A stretch of 64,000 nucleotides of DNA from Eubacterium ruminantium (GTDB lineage Bacteria > Bacillota > Clostridia > Lachnospirales > Lachnospiraceae): positions 1 to 64,000 of the forward strand of contig NZ_FUXA01000013.1 in the NCBI RefSeq assembly GCF_900167085.1, in the 5' to 3' direction. The translations under genes and the position numbers were made by a program. Each line of letters opens with the position of its first letter. Position 1 is the first letter of the stretch. This document shows, piece by piece, positions 1 to 9,727 of the stretch. A model generated the notes under the pieces. It was not told the origin of the DNA. It was given only the letters and a program-made list of their open reading frames with translations, and did no database searches.

Positions 1-3000
1 TCCATTTGCGAAGCTTCCGTTATCAATCTTATATGTTGTCTCAACTGTAAGTCCTTCTGATGTTACAAGTGTTTCTGTTACTGTATAAGTAATTCCTTCA
101 TCACTTGCTGGAACTTCAATCTTTTCCTTGAGCTGGAACAGAGTCTTGTCTCCATTTACATCATTAAAGTCATCTTTAAGAGTTAATGTTTTTTCAAAGT
201 CTTTTCCGTCTGTTACCTTGAATGAAAGTCCTTCGATATCCTCATCTGTTACAGGTCCTTCGATTGTCTTTACAAGATCGATGTATCCGACTTTTTTCTC
301 ATACTTATTTACAAACGCTGTTACATCGTTACCATTTTCTTCTACTGTTACTTCCGGAGAAACTGCATTTGCAGCAGTTGCCTTCTGCTCATTAATAGTA
401 ACTTTATAACCATCTTTTTCGTATCCGCTTTCTGTAAACTTAACTGTTGTGCCTACAGGAACATTAGCTAACTCCCAAGTAAATGGATTGTTGATACCAT
501 CACCGCTTTTAGCATTTGAAGGGATAAATACTGCCTGGTTATAACTATTAGTAATCTTAAATGCTGCCGGAATCTCTGATGATGTTATTCCGTCAAACAT
601 TTTTGTTACTGTAAGAGTACCAACAAGCTGTTCATAATCATTATTTACAGTAACTGTATCACTGTCATCGCCATCAATTTTGGCATTTGCATCACTGTAA
701 ACAATATTATTTTTGCTCTTCTTGTATTCTTTATAACCATCTTCAGTAAAGTCCTGAACCTCTTCAACCTTATAGCTTACTTTTTCAGGAATATCATTAA
801 TTGTAATGCTTTCACCATTTGCAAGAGCTGTCGAATAAGATCTTCCGGACTTAGCCACACCATTTACTGTAAATGAAATATCTTCATCAAATGTAACAGT
901 TATTCCAAATGATGGTGTATTTTCCGGTACATTATTACCTGAAACGGATTTAGTAATCTTAAGACTACCAAACTTCTTCTCAACTTCTTTGTTGATCATT
1001 GTGATTTTTCCGTTTTCACCTGCAGTTACAATTGCTGTAGCAGCATCATTTGAATTCTTATATCCATCAACAACTTCACCATTAACGATACTGAATTTGA
1101 TTGGCTGTGACTGTACATAACCTTCAGGCCATATAGTTTCTGAAAGAGTATAAGTGTTATCATCAAGGCCCTTAATAACAATATCATTTTCTTCCGATAC
1201 CCAAGTAATAGCTGTATCTGTTACGCTATATTTTTTAGCATCTATTTTTATATTTTCTGTATCAAAACTACCTGATGCCTTTGTGAGTGTAAATTCAGCT
1301 CCTGCGACAGGATTATTCTTCTCGTCGATCTTACTGAATGTAACCTCAGAAGCTCCTGTATCTTCTTCATTTATAATTTCAAAAAGATTGTTAGTTCCAT
1401 CAAATGTTACACCCATAGGAAGCTGACCAGCTACAACAGTTCTATCATCCTTGATTGTAAATGGAATTGGTTTATTAAGTGGCTCAAATGAAGCATTTCT
1501 ACCATACTTATTTACCCAAACATTTGTAGGAGCCTTACTTTCAACAATTGTATAATTACCCGGATAAAGATCATTCCAAGTTATTGAACTCTGGTAACTA
1601 GATTGTCTAATGCGCTCTTTACTTCCTTCCATATAGAGCTCAAAATCAGCTCCGTCAATTAAATCTCCGTCCTTATCAACCTTTTTAATATTTATTGTTA
1701 CAGGCTCAAGTTTTTTATATTTATTAGTTACATTAAATGTAATAACATCATCTTTCTTTAATTCATCTTTATCAGGAACGATTTCATTTGAAACATATTC
1801 ATAAATCTTTCCGTCCTGAGTAGAGATTCTTGAACCTTCTTTAACCTGCTCTTTAACACTGTATACACCGATAATCTGATCATAAAGTGTTACGTTAGGT
1901 CTGAAATTAACTACAGTTTCTTTTCCGTCTTTATTATTTTCAATTACATAATTGATATCACTGTAATTGAAATTAGGATTATAAATTTCGTTATCATCTT
2001 CATCAACAAACTTCTTGTTGATTGTGATGCGTCCCTTATAGCTTGTGTATTCATTTGTAACATGTACTAATGAAAGGTCTGCCTTTTCAACATTTACTTC
2101 ACCAAGAAGAATTCTGTCATCGAAGATATTATTTGGATTGATTTCTTTTCCGTTTATCCAATGCTTAACACTACTGTATTCTTCATCGTCTTCATTTCTG
2201 AGCTCATATACATGATATCTACCCGGAACAACATTCGGAATAGTTATCACATCTTTGTTGGCTGTTACAGTTATGAAGTTTTCAGTAGTTGACATTGTTC
2301 CGTCTACATTCATCCATAAAGGATCTTTTGTATTGTCGAAATCATCAACAATTCCGATATAGAACTCGCGATTATAATTAACATTATCGCGTTTTGCTAT
2401 CTTCTTAAGTTCAATTTTACCTACTTCTGATTCATCAAGAATGTAAGCATTAGTGATTATTGTTTCTTCAGTCTTATCATCAGTTACAACAACATCGTTT
2501 TTAACGACTTCTGAATTATCTTCATCAAACTTATATCCCTTAACAAGAAATTCTGTATCCTGTCCGGATTCGGTAACAGTATAGTTACCCGGAGCAATAT
2601 TTGTGATTACATATTCGCCATCAACAAACTGCTTATAGTTTACTTCTTTACTGTAACCATCTCCTGTAATGGTAAATATGATCTTTTCTTTCTGTTCATC
2701 AGTAAGATTTACTTCACTTTCTTTACCTGAAAGCTTGAATACTTTCTTTAACTTTAATGAACTGAAATCAGATTTATTATAGAAAGCACCGAGATCAAAC
2801 TGAACTCCTGACATATCAGTATCTACATTTTTATCATATTCAATCTCACCATTATCGCCTGTAGTGGTTAATGAATTTATGACATATGTATAATTACCAT
2901 ACTGATCAACTCTTACTTTAAGATCTATATCAATCTTACCCTTAGAATTGATAACACCCGGAACAACAGTATCCTGATCTTCCTTTACTTCATAATAAAA

Positions 3001-4527
3001 ATGCTTTGTTTTGTAATAAAGTGTATCGATTACTGTTTCTTCATTTGTTTCAGGGTTTACTTCGGTGATATCATGCGTTTCATCATAATCATCAGCCGAT
3101 CCCTTTGGAACATAATGATAATCATTTACATTTTCACTTCCTGTATAGAAGCTTAACTGTGGAAGCATTACAAGACTGTCTGTTCTTACTAAAGCCTCTT
3201 TTTCTTCGCCATATTTCTCTTTGTGCTCGCAGTCTTTGTATTCCTGCCATAAGAACTTATAAGACGCTAATTCGATATCAACCGTATTATCAGGAATTAC
3301 TTCATCTTTATTGGCATAATTTTCTGTAAATGCCTTACGTAATGAAAAATGCATCTGTCCGTATGAATCAGTGCTTCCGCCCTGGTATACATAATGGAAC
3401 TCGATACCATTTGTATTAACATCCTTACCACAGACAAGCCATCCCGAAATATTACCGCCTGTGAACTCAACATCTGCCTTTGGAACAAGCATAGTTCCTG
3501 CAAATGTATTGAGTTGTACTTTATTATCTGTATTAAAGTTCCAGATTATCTTCTGACAGATTTCATTATCTATCTCTTTATATGTAACGTTCTGATCATT
3601 ATCATCATATCCACCTGCAGGATTTCCCTTAGGATTTGTAGTAGATACATGTCTAACGCCATCAACGATTACTTCATATTTGTTTGTTTTGAGAGGATTA
3701 TCATTATACATAGCATTTACGACATCGTCTTCTATATCGAAAACAACAACCGTAGATGACTTCTTCTTAATGATTATTCCGGAGGAGTCCGCAAGATATT
3801 TGAGAACTTTATCATCAGCTTTTATATAAACAACTTTGTTTTCAAAATCTGCACTGTTTATGTCGATAACAAGCTTTCCTGTTCTCTCATCCAGGTAAGA
3901 ATCTTCAAGAACATAAGGAGAATTCGCTTCAGAAACCTTATTTGAAATCCTTTCGGACCAATCAGCTCCCCTTTGCTTTAATCTATCGACATTTGCTGAT
4001 GCATTCTGATTAACAACTTCTGTTATAGATGGATAAACATACTGTCCGTCCACCATCTTTCCGAAGCTTTCAGCAAATACAAAATTACCATGAGGTCCAT
4101 CCTGTTTGATAGTTGACTGATCAAATCCTTCAAACACGGAAGCCGGTGCCTCAATATAGAAAGACGACGCTGTAGTCTTTCCAAGAATGATATGTGTATC
4201 GTCACTAATATCTCCTATAATAAAATGAGCTGTTTTACTCTGATAATCAACATCATTGTTTGCCGCTCTAGGTCCTTCATTAACATAGCGATTTGTTGCA
4301 AATGTTGTCTCCATATGCCCCTGCTGAGTAAGCGAATTCGACACAATACCGTAGTCTGTCGCTCCTCCTAAAATAGTAGCATAATTAGTCTCACTTGCTG
4401 AATCCTGCTTTGTCGGAGCTGCTGCCATAACCTTTTTAGCCTTACCCGATCCAGAGATCGTGCAAATTGACACTGCCATGGCTGCAGCCATCGCTGCCGA
4501 CAAAATTCTCTTTGCCCCTTTTCTCAT
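1..4527 (-). CDS. Giant secreted surface adhesin, C-terminus missing
   Basis: One open frame runs from the start codon to the left edge without a stop (about 1,509 codons), so the C-terminus, including any sortase motif, lies outside. The start is taken at 4527 because the GGAGG at 4536-4540 sits about 9 bases upstream; an in-frame ATG at 4533 is only 3 bases from it. The first ~35 residues are a signal peptide (basic MRKGAKR, then an Ala-rich core). Residues ~40-370 resemble the choice-of-anchor A type domain, with phrases such as YATILGGATDYGIVSNS and VQLNTFAGTMLVPKADV. The rest is a chain of Cna-B/SpaA-like beta-sandwich repeats (for example EKNNPVAGAEFTLTK near residue 1,065, GSLKITKSVSG, GTLTVTKMFDG, GYIDLVKTIEG). 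This is the architecture of wall-anchored adhesins or pilin-like stalks. Domain names are from memory and the ligand is unknown. Confidence 0.85.
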   Translation of the reverse strand, partial: MRKGAKRILSAAMAAAMAVSICTISGSGKAKKVMAAAPTKQDSASETNYATILGGATDYGIVSNSLTQQGHMETTFATNRYVNEGPRAANNDVDYQSKTAHFIIGDISDDTHIILGKTTASSFYIEAPASVFEGFDQSTIKQDGPHGNFVFAESFGKMVDGQYVYPSITEVVNQNASANVDRLKQRGADWSERISNKVSEANSPYVLEDSYLDERTGKLVIDINSADFENKVVYIKADDKVLKYLADSSGIIIKKKSSTVVVFDIEDDVVNAMYNDNPLKTNKYEVIVDGVRHVSTTNPKGNPAGGYDDNDQNVTYKEIDNEICQKIIWNFNTDNKVQLNTFAGTMLVPKADVEFTGGNISGWLVCGKDVNTNGIEFHYVYQGGSTDSYGQMHFSLRKAFTENYANKDEVIPDNTVDIELASYKFLWQEYKDCEHKEKYGEEKEALVRTDSLVMLPQLSFYTGSENVNDYHYVPKGSADDYDETHDITEVNPETNEETVIDTLYYKTKHFYYEVKEDQDTVVPGVINSKGKIDIDLKVRVDQYGNYTYVINSLTTTGDNGEIEYDKNVDTDMSGVQFDLGAFYNKSDFSSLKLKKVFKLSGKESEVNLTDEQKEKIIFTITGDGYSKEVNYKQFVDGEYVITNIAPGNYTVTESGQDTEFLVKGYKFDEDNSEVVKNDVVVTDDKTEETIITNAYILDESEVGKIELKKIAKRDNVNYNREFYIGIVDDFDNTKDPLWMNVDGTMSTTENFITVTANKDVITIPNVVPGRYHVYELRNEDDEEYSSVKHWINGKEINPNNIFDDRILLGEVNVEKADLSLVHVTNEYTSYKGRITINKKFVDEDDNEIYNPNFNYSDINYVIENNKDGKETVVNFRPNVTLYDQIIGVYSVKEQVKEGSRISTQDGKIYEYVSNEIVPDKDELKKDDVITFNVTNKYKKLEPVTINIKKVDKDGDLIDGADFELYMEGSKERIRQSSYQSSITWNDLYPGNYTIVESKAPTNVWVNKYGRNASFEPLNKPIPFTIKDDRTVVAGQLPMGVTFDGTNNLFEIINEEDTGASEVTFSKIDEKNNPVAGAEFTLTKASGSFDTENIKIDAKKYSVTDTAITWVSEENDIVIKGLDDNTYTLSETIWPEGYVQSQPIKFSIVNGEVVDGYKNSNDAATAIVTAGENGKITMINKEVEKKFGSLKITKSVSGNNVPENTPSFGITVTFDEDISFTVNGVAKSGRSYSTALANGESITINDIPEKVSYKVEEVQDFTEDGYKEYKKSKNNIVYSDANAKIDGDDSDTVTVNNDYEQLVGTLTVTKMFDGITSSEIPAAFKITNSYNQAVFIPSNAKSGDGINNPFTWELANVPVGTTVKFTESGYEKDGYKVTINEQKATAANAVSPEVTVEENGNDVTAFVNKYEKKVGYIDLVKTIEGPVTDEDIEGLSFKVTDGKDFEKTLTLKDDFNDVNGDKTLFQLKEKIEVPASDEGITYTVTETLVTSEGLTVETTYKIDNGSFANG

Positions 4528-4533
4528 CTTCAT

Positions 4534-4884
4534 ATTCCTCCAAGTTTATTCTGATTTCCTCTCAAAAAAATCCAGAACTATAAATACAATCAGGGGACAG
4601 TACCCCATGATTTATGATTAAGTTAACATATTATTTTTTTATTTTCAATAATATAATTAAACAAAAAACAACGAAAAATTACGAATATCAAGGATTTTTG
4701 CTAATATTATATTCTCATTTTTTACAAATAACATTTTATCGCCCACTTTATGTTAACACCCTTTATAAAATTTAATATTATTGCTATTGCTATCCAAAAA
4801 AATAAATGTTACTTTATTATGGGACGAAGATGTTATGGATATGCATTTATGCATATTTCATGACGATAAAAAGAGGGATTAAAA
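4534..4884. promoter_or_regulatory. Divergent intergenic region with palindrome
   Basis: A 350-base, very AT-rich region separates the divergently transcribed surface protein and phosphofructokinase genes, so both promoters must lie here. GGGG at 4593-4596 and CCCC at 4603-4606 can form a short hairpin in the adhesin leader. A perfect inverted repeat, ATATGCAT-TT-ATGCATAT, lies at 4839-4856, about 30 bases before the phosphofructokinase start, and could be an operator. No small gene was seen. Confidence 0.5.
4839..4856. promoter_or_regulatory. 18-bp perfect inverted repeat, candidate operator
   Basis: Two 8-base arms, ATATGCAT and ATGCATAT, are separated by TT. The repeat ends 28 bases before the ATG of the phosphofructokinase gene, a position that suits a repressor site over or just after the promoter. 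No binding protein can be named from the sequence. Confidence 0.4.
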
Positions 4885-6126
4885 ATGAATACAAACTGTA
4901 TAGTTGCACAGTCAGGCGGTCCTACGTCCGCCATCAATGCATCACTTGCCGGGGTCATTAAGGCTATTAACGATTCCGACATGTATGATACTGTCTACGG
5001 CTCACTTCACGGAGTGACCGGAGTTCTTAACGATGATTTTATCAATCTTACTGATATATGTAAGTCATCTGATGATTTCCTTATTTGCTTATCCTGCTCA
5101 CCAGCAATGTTTCTGGGTTCCTGCAGATATAAACTGCCGGATCATGAGAAGGATAATTCTGATTACAAAAGAATATTCAACACATTCGAAAAATTAAATA
5201 TAGGGGCATTCTTCTATATAGGAGGAAATGACTCCATGGATACAGCTGCCAAGCTTACGGCTTATGCAAAGATTATAGGCAGTGATGTACGTATTGTCGG
5301 CATTCCTAAAACGATCGACAACGATCTTATATGCACGGATCATACTCCGGGCTTTGGTTCCGCTGCAAAGTATATCGCTACTTCTATATTAGAAATGGCC
5401 CATGATACTTTTATCTACGAACTTCAAAGTGTTACCATCGCTGAGATTATGGGTCGCGATGCAGGATGGCTGACTGCCGCTTCAGCTCTTGCAAGGAATA
5501 AATACAATGATACTCCTCAACTGATATATCTTCCCGAGGTAGCATTCAGCTTTGAGAACTTTTTAAGGGATGTACGTGAAAAACTCCGCAATAGTAACAA
5601 CATCCTTATTGCTGTATCAGAGGGTATCAGAGACAAGAGCGGCGAATATATAAGCTGTTCCAAATCTTCCAGGGATATTTTCGGTCACTCTCAGCTTAGT
5701 GGCGTAGGAAAAACTTTGGAACAGCTTATTAAAAATGAAATCGGTATTAAATGTAGATCCGTGGAACTGAATATCCTTCAACGCTGCGCATCTCATATTT
5801 CTTCAAAAACCGATATTAACGAAGCTTTTAACCTCGGCTACAGCGCCGTAAAACATTCCGAAGCAGGAAATACAGGTTTTATGGCATCAATATGTCGTGA
5901 TTCTACCACACCTTATGTTGCTCATGTGGAATATGTTGATGTAGCCGAGGTTGCTAATAAAGTAAAATCCGTTCCCCGTAACTGGATATCACCTGCAGGA
6001 AATGATGTATCAGACGAACTGGTTGAATATATCAGACCACTTATTCAGGGTGAAACAGAAACATCTTTCGAGAACGGACTCCCGAGATATACCAATATAT
6101 CTCACTTAATATCGCATAGTGCATAA
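4885..6126 (+). CDS. pfp: PPi-type 6-phosphofructokinase
   Basis: This 413-residue protein phosphorylates fructose 6-phosphate to fructose 1,6-bisphosphate, the committing step of glycolysis, and is probably cytoplasmic. Motifs seen are GGPT (11-14), GGNDS (113-117), PKTIDND (141-147) and MGRDAGW (189-195). In this family Asp in the GG-x-D-S position and Lys before TIDND mark pyrophosphate-dependent enzymes, whereas ATP-dependent ones have Gly at both, so pyrophosphate is the likely donor and the reaction reversible. GGNDS replaces the more usual GGDDS. The gene stands alone on the plus strand between minus-strand units and ends at a hairpin terminator. An AGAGGG ribosome site precedes the ATG. 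Confidence 0.88.
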   Translation: MNTNCIVAQSGGPTSAINASLAGVIKAINDSDMYDTVYGSLHGVTGVLNDDFINLTDICKSSDDFLICLSCSPAMFLGSCRYKLPDHEKDNSDYKRIFNTFEKLNIGAFFYIGGNDSMDTAAKLTAYAKIIGSDVRIVGIPKTIDNDLICTDHTPGFGSAAKYIATSILEMAHDTFIYELQSVTIAEIMGRDAGWLTAASALARNKYNDTPQLIYLPEVAFSFENFLRDVREKLRNSNNILIAVSEGIRDKSGEYISCSKSSRDIFGHSQLSGVGKTLEQLIKNEIGIKCRSVELNILQRCASHISSKTDINEAFNLGYSAVKHSEAGNTGFMASICRDSTTPYVAHVEYVDVAEVANKVKSVPRNWISPAGNDVSDELVEYIRPLIQGETETSFENGLPRYTNISHLISHSA

Positions 6127-6154
6127 ATATGCATTCATAAACCTATACGACGAC

Positions 6155-6189
6155 GAAAGCGGTACTCCTTTATAAGGAATACCGCTTTC
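6155..6189. terminator. Bidirectional terminator between pfp and LCP gene
   Basis: GAAAGCGGTA and its complement form a strong hairpin with a short loop, between two convergent genes. The T-tracts on either side are weak, so termination strength is uncertain. Confidence 0.65.
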
Positions 6190-6284
6190 AACTTTGTGAT
6201 CAATTCTATGATCATTTTAATTTCTATATGATTAATTCTTTAATTACTTTATGATCAGCCATATATAAGGATATCTGCTATATC

Positions 6285-7481
6285 CTATTCATCACTGTCG
6301 TCTGAGTCAGAATCGGAATCCGAATCATCACTTCCTTCATCATCCGAACTTGAATCCGAGTCTGAATCATCATCACCATCGCCACTCTCTTCTGATGTGT
6401 CGGTTCCTTTACCATCCCAGTCAATTCTTCCGGCTTCATAAAATCCGGTTTCATCTGAAATCATTCCGTTTATTTCATTCACAGAAGATGAAGGTGTATA
6501 ATCCTTGGCATTAAATAAAAATTCATGAAGTGCAACAACATTTTCATTGAGATTTGAAGGTGCTATACATGATCCTTTTGAATCAGAACTGTAAAACTCA
6601 TATCTGAATGGGAAACCGTTATTACCTGCCATATTGTACTTAAGAACTTTCTTTGCAAGATCATACATATCATCGTCATCAAGACTTGTATATACATATG
6701 GAAGAGCTTCATCAATTGCTTCATTTGCAACTGACCATCCTGAACTCTTCATCTTTTTGATCATTGCTGTGATGATAGTTCTTTGTCTTTCTGTTCTTGT
6801 GATATCACCCTGGTCAGTACTTCTTATACGAGCATAAGCTGTAGCCTGAACACCATTAAGTGTCTGTGTACCTGACTCAAATACACCGTCAGAATAAATG
6901 CCTGTTGTATCTATTACATTTGCAATATATTCATTAAGCTTACCAAGCTCTTTATCAAGAACTTCTATATCAATTCCGCCGATTGCATCAATTGCCTTAA
7001 TAAGACCTGTCCAGTTAATGGAAACAAATTCTGTTATATTAAGATCAAGATTTTCATTAAGTGTATTTACAGCGAGCTGAGGTCCGCCGTATGCATAAGC
7101 TGAATTGACCTTTGTTGTATATGATCCATCTTCATCAGTGATCTTAAGAAGTGTATCTCTGTAAACAGATACCATTTTAATATCACCATTTGAATTGTTG
7201 ATACTTACTATTATGATTGAGTCACTTCTCGAACCATTTTCAAGTGATGAAGAAGTCTGATCACGTGCATCCAGTCCGAATAAAGCAATTGTAGTATAAC
7301 CTTTTTGTTTCTTGGATACTTCCTTGTTGTTAACTTTTGTCTCAAAACCGTCTGCATGATTTGTGAGCGCCATCTTATTGCTGATATAAACCTTGATATT
7401 TGCAAATACAAGAACAACAATAAGTATTAGTTCACATAAAAATGCAATAGCCCATTTTCCGTTGGAATATTTTTTTCTCAT
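6285..7481 (-). CDS. LytR-CpsA-Psr family cell-wall polymer ligase
   Basis: The 398-residue protein has a basic start, a single membrane anchor at residues ~10-30, and then an extracellular LCP domain. Typical phrases are ALFGLDARD, RSDSIIIVSIN, MVSVYRDTLLKI and the arginine-rich ARIRSTDQGDITRTERQR. The family attaches teichoic acids or capsular polymers from lipid carriers to peptidoglycan. The last ~40 residues are an acidic run of Asp, Ser and Glu that is not part of the family domain and may be a flexible wall-spanning tail. It is the last gene after gatB and a glycosyltransferase, consistent with a wall glycopolymer role alongside the TagF-like and TagGH-like genes elsewhere in the window. 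Confidence 0.85.
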   Translation of the reverse strand: MRKKYSNGKWAIAFLCELILIVVLVFANIKVYISNKMALTNHADGFETKVNNKEVSKKQKGYTTIALFGLDARDQTSSSLENGSRSDSIIIVSINNSNGDIKMVSVYRDTLLKITDEDGSYTTKVNSAYAYGGPQLAVNTLNENLDLNITEFVSINWTGLIKAIDAIGGIDIEVLDKELGKLNEYIANVIDTTGIYSDGVFESGTQTLNGVQATAYARIRSTDQGDITRTERQRTIITAMIKKMKSSGWSVANEAIDEALPYVYTSLDDDDMYDLAKKVLKYNMAGNNGFPFRYEFYSSDSKGSCIAPSNLNENVVALHEFLFNAKDYTPSSSVNEINGMISDETGFYEAGRIDWDGKGTDTSEESGDGDDDSDSDSSSDDEGSDDSDSDSDSDDSDE

Positions 7482-7490
7482 AAATTTCTC

Positions 7491-8258
7491 CTATAAAGGC
7501 TTGTACTTTTTTACTCTCTTACGTATTTCAAGAGTTTCCTTTATCATTTCAAAAATAGTTTTTAATTTAATCTTCGAATGATTATCTCTGTCTCTGCTGA
7601 AGGAAAGAACCACCGGCATATCGATGATCTTATATCCCATCCTTCCTGCAAATGCGAGAATCTCTATATCGAAGGAAAATCCCTCTGTCCTAACCTCTTT
7701 CAATACCTTTTTAATACACTCGGTTCTGTATAGTTTAATGCCTGTTTGTGTATCCTTCAGATTTAATCTGAATAATATTTTCAAAAATATGTAATAACCG
7801 TAGCTTATGAATTTTCTGATAAAAGGATAATTAACTTTTGAGTTTCTATGCATTTTAGATCCGATAACAATATCAGCTCCGCTCTGGTCAAGAGCTCTTG
7901 CATAGGATTTAAGCATTTTAGGTGATAGTTCAAGATCAGAATCACAAAACGCAGTAAGTTCCTTATCCGAAGTATTCATACCCATTTTAATGGCATATCC
8001 TTTTCCGTGGTTTATATCATAATAAACAACGCGGATATGGTCATCAACTTTCATTGCCCTTCTTATCTCTTCAAGACTGTTGTCGGTACTTCCGTCATTT
8101 ACGGCAATTATCTCATAATCCTCCGTAAAGCTTGCAACTATTTTGCAAGCTTTCAGAAGATTCTCGTAAATATGAACGCCCTCATTATAAACCGGCATAA
8201 CAACTGCCATGCTCTTAACAGGTTTAATTTTTCTATCCTCAACTACTTCTTTATTCAT
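7491..8258 (-). CDS. Family 2 glycosyltransferase, dolichyl/undecaprenyl-phosphate type
   Basis: This 255-residue protein has the GT-A fold signatures of family 2: VVMPVYNEG near residue 19, VNDGSTDNS near 53, and AFCDSDLELSP as the DxD-type metal site. The lack of a membrane domain and its length resemble enzymes that load a sugar onto polyprenyl phosphate (the dolichyl-phosphate beta-glucosyltransferase group). It starts 2 bases after the gatB stop codon and is followed 9 bases later by the LCP gene, so the three are co-transcribed. The donor sugar cannot be read from the sequence. Confidence 0.82.
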   Translation of the reverse strand: MNKEVVEDRKIKPVKSMAVVMPVYNEGVHIYENLLKACKIVASFTEDYEIIAVNDGSTDNSLEEIRRAMKVDDHIRVVYYDINHGKGYAIKMGMNTSDKELTAFCDSDLELSPKMLKSYARALDQSGADIVIGSKMHRNSKVNYPFIRKFISYGYYIFLKILFRLNLKDTQTGIKLYRTECIKKVLKEVRTEGFSFDIEILAFAGRMGYKIIDMPVVLSFSRDRDNHSKIKLKTIFEMIKETLEIRKRVKKYKPL

Positions 8259-8260
8259 AA

Positions 8261-9709
8261 TTAGTTACACATCTTGTCCAGTTCTTCAGTAATCATACTA
8301 TTTGCTGTAGCCGGATCACATTTACCTTTCATTTCCTTCATTACAAAGCCTACCATGGCTCCTGCTGCTTTTTTCTTTCCTGCCTTATAATCTTCTACTG
8401 CCTTAGGATTAGCTTCAATAGCTTTCTTTACAACAGCAAGAAGTTCCCCACTGTCTGCCTTTGTTGAAAGATCATTTTCCTTAACATAAACCTCAGGATC
8501 AATATTCTCAGAAAATACTTTTTCAAATACTTCCTTCGCAACAGCATTATTGATTTCCTTAGATTCATTAAGCTTAATAACCTTAACAAGATTTGCAGGA
8601 CTGAACGAAAGGTCTGATGCATCGATGCTGTGTTCCTTCATAAGTCTCATGGTTTCACCCATAAGCCAGTTAGAAACCTTCTTAGGATCAGCTCCAAGTG
8701 CTATGGCTTCTTCAAATATATCAGCCATACGCTTTTCAGCTGTAATCTGCTCAATATCGTAATCAGGAATATTATATTCTTCCTTATATCTTTCTTTCTT
8801 AGCAGCTCTGAACTCAGGTTCAGCCTTCTTTATCTCATCGATCCATTCATCTGAAACAACGATAGGAACAAGATCAGGATCAGGGAAATATCTGTAATCC
8901 TGAGCATCTTCCTTGGAACGCATCGGATATGAATATCCTTTGTTATCATCCCATCTTCTTGTTTCCTGAACAACATTATCGCCTGATTCAATAAGATCGA
9001 TTTGTCTTGCGATCTCATTTTCAATACAATTTCTTATAGCTCTGAATGAGTTAAGGTTCTTTGATTCTGTTCTTGTTCCAAACTCTTCCGATCCTTTCTC
9101 TCTTATAGAAAGATTTACATCGGCTCTCATAGAACCCTCATTAAGCTTACAGTCAGATGCTCCAAGATACTGAATAGTCTCACGAAGCTTCTCAAGATAT
9201 GCTATTACTTCATCAGCTGAACGCATATCAGGCTCAGATACTATCTCAATAAGAGGTACACCTGAACGGTTGAAATCAACATATGTCTCATCAGTAAAGC
9301 TGTCATGAACAAGCTTTCCTGCATCCTCTTCCATATGTATCTCGTGAATTCTTACATCCTTAACTGTTCCGTCAGGAAGCTCGATCTCAACTCTACCATT
9401 TCTGCATATCGGATAATATAACTGTGATATCTGATAATTCTGTGGATTATCAGGATAAAAATAGTTTTTTCTATCGAATTTACTGTTTCTTGTAATATCA
9501 CAATTTGTAGCAAGTCCAACTGCTATAGCCTTATTTACCACTTCTTTATTGAGAACAGGTAAACTTCCCGGCATACCCGAACATACAGGGCACACATGTG
9601 TATTTGGTGCACCGCCGAATGCTGTTGAACAACCGCAGAAAATCTTTGTCTTTGTATTTAGCTCAACATGAACCTCGAGGCCTATTACTACTTCGTACTC
9701 TTTACTCAT
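8261..9709 (-). CDS. gatB: Asp-tRNA(Asn)/Glu-tRNA(Gln) amidotransferase subunit B
   Basis: The 482-residue protein begins YEVVIGLEVHVEL, the classic GatB start, followed by the cysteine pairs FCGCS and CPVCSG that bind zinc. The C-terminal YqeY-like helical tail (residues ~330-482), which holds the tRNA, is present. GatB activates the misacylated Asp or Glu on tRNA by ATP-dependent phosphorylation and receives ammonia from GatA. It lies 18 bases downstream of gatA in the order aspS-gatC-gatA-gatB. Confidence 0.97.
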   Translation of the reverse strand: MSKEYEVVIGLEVHVELNTKTKIFCGCSTAFGGAPNTHVCPVCSGMPGSLPVLNKEVVNKAIAVGLATNCDITRNSKFDRKNYFYPDNPQNYQISQLYYPICRNGRVEIELPDGTVKDVRIHEIHMEEDAGKLVHDSFTDETYVDFNRSGVPLIEIVSEPDMRSADEVIAYLEKLRETIQYLGASDCKLNEGSMRADVNLSIREKGSEEFGTRTESKNLNSFRAIRNCIENEIARQIDLIESGDNVVQETRRWDDNKGYSYPMRSKEDAQDYRYFPDPDLVPIVVSDEWIDEIKKAEPEFRAAKKERYKEEYNIPDYDIEQITAEKRMADIFEEAIALGADPKKVSNWLMGETMRLMKEHSIDASDLSFSPANLVKVIKLNESKEINNAVAKEVFEKVFSENIDPEVYVKENDLSTKADSGELLAVVKKAIEANPKAVEDYKAGKKKAAGAMVGFVMKEMKGKCDPATANSMITEELDKMCN

Positions 9710-9727
9710 TTTAATATGCCTCCTTTT

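Noticed and set aside
3394-3759. Plus-strand 121-codon frame inside the surface protein gene
   Set aside because: Lies fully inside a long minus-strand coding frame and its product is Ile/Cys-rich without a ribosome site; it is a shadow.
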